Part shown: piece by piece, positions 18,227 through 20,940 of the stretch
Numbering within the stretch: the first letter of the stretch is position 1
Layout: each line of letters starts with the position of its first letter
Source of the DNA: Saccoglossus kowalevskii
Taxonomy: Eukaryota > Hemichordata > Enteropneusta > Harrimaniidae
NCBI RefSeq assembly: GCF_000003605.2
Contig: NW_003135347.1
Coordinates: forward strand, 239,269 to 260,208
Direction of reading: 5' to 3'
Length of the DNA: 20,940 bases
The notes under the pieces: generated by a model
What the model was told of the DNA's origin: nothing
What the model saw: the letters and a program-made list of their open reading frames with translations, nothing else
Databases searched by the model: none
Made by a program: the position numbers and the translations under genes

Positions 18227-18606
18227 GATGTAGGTAAAAAGACCAATCAGAGAACAGAATAACAATAATAGAGTTGTACATTATGTACATGAGCAGTTCT
18301 ACAATGGTCCTTTAACTCTTGGCTGTGTTAGATCGGCAATTTTCAACGACGTCATTGTATGAATAAACCAGGCATTCAGTCATCATAGCTTTTGAAAATT
18401 GAACGATAATCTGACACTGCCCAAATTCCATGATATAATACATCAGACAATAAATCCTATTTGATGCATTCACCTGTAAAAGACTGCAGTGATGTTAGTT
18501 AATTATAGATCAAAACTATTCACCAAGGTTGAGAACTATCTCTTCCCAGAGGAGTACTTTCATGGCTATTCACATAGTACTGCATTTATCTTTAGAATAG
18601 ATCCAA
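18227..18606. other. No feature recognised
   Basis: Unique AT-rich sequence leading into the 49-bp minisatellite. Confidence 0.45.
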
Positions 18607-19083
18607 GATGACAATTCTCTGCATTCGGATTTCCAACGTGTTTGGAATCACTCGGGACGGCAATTCTCTGCATTTTGGTTTCCAACATGTTTGGAATCAC
18701 TTGTGACGACAATTCTGTGCATTTGGGTTTCCAACATGTTTGGAATCACTTGTGATGACAATTCTGTGCATTTTGGTTTCCAACATGTTTGGAATCACTT
18801 GTGATGACAATTCTGTGCATTTGGGTTTCCATTATGTTTGGAATCACTTGTGATGACAATTCTGTGCATTTGGGTTTCCAACATGTTTGGAATCACTTGT
18901 GATGACAATTCTGTGCATTTTGGTTTCCAACATGTTTGGAATCACTTGTGACGACAATTCTGTGCATTTTGGTTTCCAACATGTTTGGAATCACTTGTGA
19001 TGACAATTCTGTGCATTTGGGTTTCCATTATGTTTGGAATCACTTGTGATGACAATTCTGTGCATTTGGGTTTCCAACATGTT
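18607..19083 (+). repeat. 49-bp minisatellite, nine full units plus one partial
   Basis: Units start at 18607, 18656, 18705, 18754, 18803, 18852, 18901, 18950, 18999 and 19048, always 49 bases apart with no indel. The unit reads GATGACAATTCTGTGCATTT, then GGTTTCCAACATGTTTGG, then AATCACTTGT. The first two units are the most diverged (CTCTGCATT instead of CTGTGCATT). Units 5 and 6 match units 9 and 10, including the shared ATTATG variant, showing a 196-bp higher-order duplication. Each unit holds a TTCCAA/TTGGAA hairpin. The 49-base length shifts the reading frame at each unit, so it does not encode a protein repeat. Confidence 0.97.
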
Positions 19084-20784
19084 CAAATGTTAACATCATG
19101 GTCGGAATCAATGTTTGGTTTTTATTTCTCTATTGGTGACTTCATTGTATATTATTTTATAGATTTTTTTACTCAGACACATTCAAAACAAACTTTAAGA
19201 TGTTTTTTTTCAAATTTTCACACATCTTTTTTATAGTAAGTCCAATAATACTCATAAAATAAGTTCATACATGAACTTCTTCCACTAATTGTTGTTGATG
19301 TTTGATATATGGCCAGCAAGTTTTTATAGCACAAATTTGACATTTTCACGAAAAATACATTTGACAGTGTTTTTTTTTTTTATTTTTTCGTACATCGATT
19401 TGGTTGTTATTTATTAACTCATATTGGAAGTTCCATTTCAATCAGATGTTCCAGTTTGTAAGTTTTCTAAAAGTCAACAAAGCATGTTGATACTGTTAGC
19501 TGCACCAGATTGCTAACTGTGTACGTTAAGATGCTTTACGATGTTTGATCTGGATTTCTTTTCGATAATATCTTATTCAGTTCACCTGTCCTGTAAGTCG
19601 TGCCCGCTAGCGATGAAGCTAGTGTTTCTGTGACGCATAATGTATGAGTGAAAAAAAGGTCGTTAACAGCATTGGTAATGTTTTTTTGAGATTTATTCTA
19701 TTGATGAGTGACTGTACAGGTGCTGAAAACCATTTAGCTATGATCATTATTTGTTCATCACAAGTTCATTCAATTGGTTTATTAAAACATTATCACATAC
19801 GAGTCATTCATAACTAAATCATCTGATTTGCCATAGCAGTGTGTTCGCTTATGTAATACACAGACACAAAGTATTGAGGTCCTAATGGTCCCACATACAA
19901 TATATATGTACCCATGTTTAATATGGAGCAAATACGGTGTTGAGTGGTGCTTAGGAGGGAGAAAGAAAGGGGTAACCTTGTCTATTTGTAGAGAAATTAC
20001 ATCACAGAAAAACATTCTTTTTAACATATAAAAAAAAAAATTTGTAGTATAGAAATATATTTGAGTACTAATCAGCATCCGAATTATGATAAAATACAGG
20101 AAAAACAGAATAAGCCGATAAAATGACATCATAGTAGGGTAAAATACTGTACTGCAGAGACACAGGTGTTCCTAGTCATAGCATAAAGAGTGGCAACAAA
20201 CTGTTGATTCCATGCTTCGTCTCCAAGGTAATAATGTAACTGCTAAAATTGATGTGAAACCACACACATGATTGCTGTGCTACAAACTAATCTTTCCAAA
20301 CCTATTACTCAGTGAGTACTATCTCCCTTGTAATAAGGCTTCTTTTCAAACGCATATAATTCTCACAAAACTCCCTATTAGTTCAATTTGTTCATCTAGA
20401 AAGTGATTTATATCCCTATGCTATTTTTGATGGCATCTTTAATATACCCTCGTCTGTCTGTGAATTGGGGATGAACCAAATTTTGAAAACTGAGGGGGAC
20501 AATATTTTAGTATTCTTTTGCTAAGAAGAATATTATAATTGTAGAATATCAGTTACAAACTTGAAAAATAATTATGCAGAAAAAGAATGATAGGATTTAC
20601 AAATACATAGTGAACTTCATCATGTTCCAAAAAAAGATGCAGATTTGTCAGTATAGTTGATGATTATCTCTTTATCTACTAACTTTCAATTTACGTTGCA
20701 CTGCGTCATAATTAACTTTATGGTGTCAATAGAACGTAAATAGACACACAGTAAAATGTTACAACATACAGACTAGGTACCTAT
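19084..20784. other. AT-rich, no confident gene
   Basis: Contains T-rich tracts (about 19367-19390), a 10-base poly-A run (20031-20040) and the exon-like patch listed separately. A 116-codon minus frame (19782-20132) is hydrophobic and Phe/Tyr-rich with no motif. Confidence 0.45.
19586..19627 (-). other. Weak micro-exon candidate (42 bases)
   Basis: On the minus strand a pyrimidine-rich stretch leads to an acceptor-like ATGCGTCACAG. Forty-two GC-richer bases follow, then a donor-like GTGAAC. One frame reads NTSFIASGHDLQD. The patch also contains a GCTAGC palindrome and a CTAGC repeat, which could explain its base composition. The plus strand has a GTAAGT donor-like site in the same place. 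No neighbouring exon was found. Support is weak. Confidence 0.12.
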
Positions 20785-20940
20785 AAACATCACCTAGACA
20801 TCTGGCTATTTACACATATAAACAACACCTAGACAGCTGGCTATACACATGTAAACATCACCTAGACATCTGGCTATACACATGTAAACATCACCTAGAC
20901 AGCTTGATATACACATGTAAACATCACCTAGACATCTGGC
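20785..20940 (+). repeat. 33-bp minisatellite, runs off the window end
   Basis: AAACATCACC-type landmarks occur at 20785, 20820, 20853, 20886 and 20919, spaced 35, 33, 33 and 33 bases. The consensus is TATACACATGTAAACATCAC then CTAGACATCTGGC. GACATCTGG and GACAGCTGG/GACAGCTTG variants alternate between units, hinting at a 66-bp higher-order unit. At least five units are visible and the array is cut by the end of the window. Confidence 0.95.

Noticed and set aside
19921-19940. Third copy of the 90-bp mini-MITE (GAGCAAATACGGT)
   Set aside because: Only one end-like phrase with mismatches and no inverted partner within a suitable distance. The similar phrase near 222-236 has the same problem.
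19782-20132. 116-codon hydrophobic minus-strand frame, possible membrane protein
   Set aside because: Hydrophobic runs of Phe, Ile and Tyr are expected from A/T-rich codons. There is no topology pattern, conserved motif or splice context.
1-20940. CRISPR array among the tandem repeats
   Set aside because: The 32-, 33- and 49-bp repeats are contiguous with no unique spacers, and the sequence looks like animal nuclear DNA.

Overview
This window looks like intergenic, repeat-rich DNA from an animal nuclear genome. It is strongly AT-rich. The longest stop-free frame is only about 120 codons, no frame gives a protein I recognise, and there is no operon-like layout, rRNA or intact tRNA. The best guess at the source is a mollusc, probably a bivalve. 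The reason is a set of roughly 157-bp tandem monomers with fixed ends and subterminal inverted repeats, which recalls the BIV160 satellite and 'pearl'-type elements described from bivalves. That identification comes from remembered architecture, not from a search. TTAGGG-type telomeric motifs inside a hairpin fit any metazoan.

Layout, left to right. Positions 70-963 are bounded by two 119-bp inverted arms, about 97% identical, each holding a 90-bp palindromic-ended mini-element. Positions 1694-1881 form a large hairpin of CGAAA and CCCTAA repeats. A 35-bp duplication at 2045-2114 carries a repeated TGACCT/GGGTCA everted motif. At 3745-4225 a 157-bp-monomer element is interrupted by a 243-bp repeat, here called X. 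A MITE sits at 4502-4715. A possible tRNA-derived SINE lies at about 6066-6310, and a LINE- or SINE-like 3' tail (minus strand) starts at 6991. A second, inverted copy of X (7838-8368) is itself split by a 277-bp insertion flanked by a 10-bp target-site duplication; that insertion carries a 32-bp minisatellite.

From 8371 to 12232 I see almost nothing beyond small hairpins and a short CpG-rich patch. A second MITE (12233-12433) follows. Then come two blocks of 157-bp-monomer elements (12890-14102 and 15745-16486), separated by a G-quadruplex-prone tract and an undefined stretch. Two more terminal-inverted-repeat elements lie at 17038-17254 and 17795-18226. A strictly regular 49-bp minisatellite with higher-order structure occupies 18607-19083. 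A 33-bp minisatellite starts at 20785 and runs off the window end.

There is no gene set to describe as a pathway. What the window records is a layered history of non-autonomous elements: insertions within insertions, inverted copies and tandem expansions. Two short exon-like patches (plus strand 14777-14928 and minus strand 19586-19627) are noted as weak candidates only.
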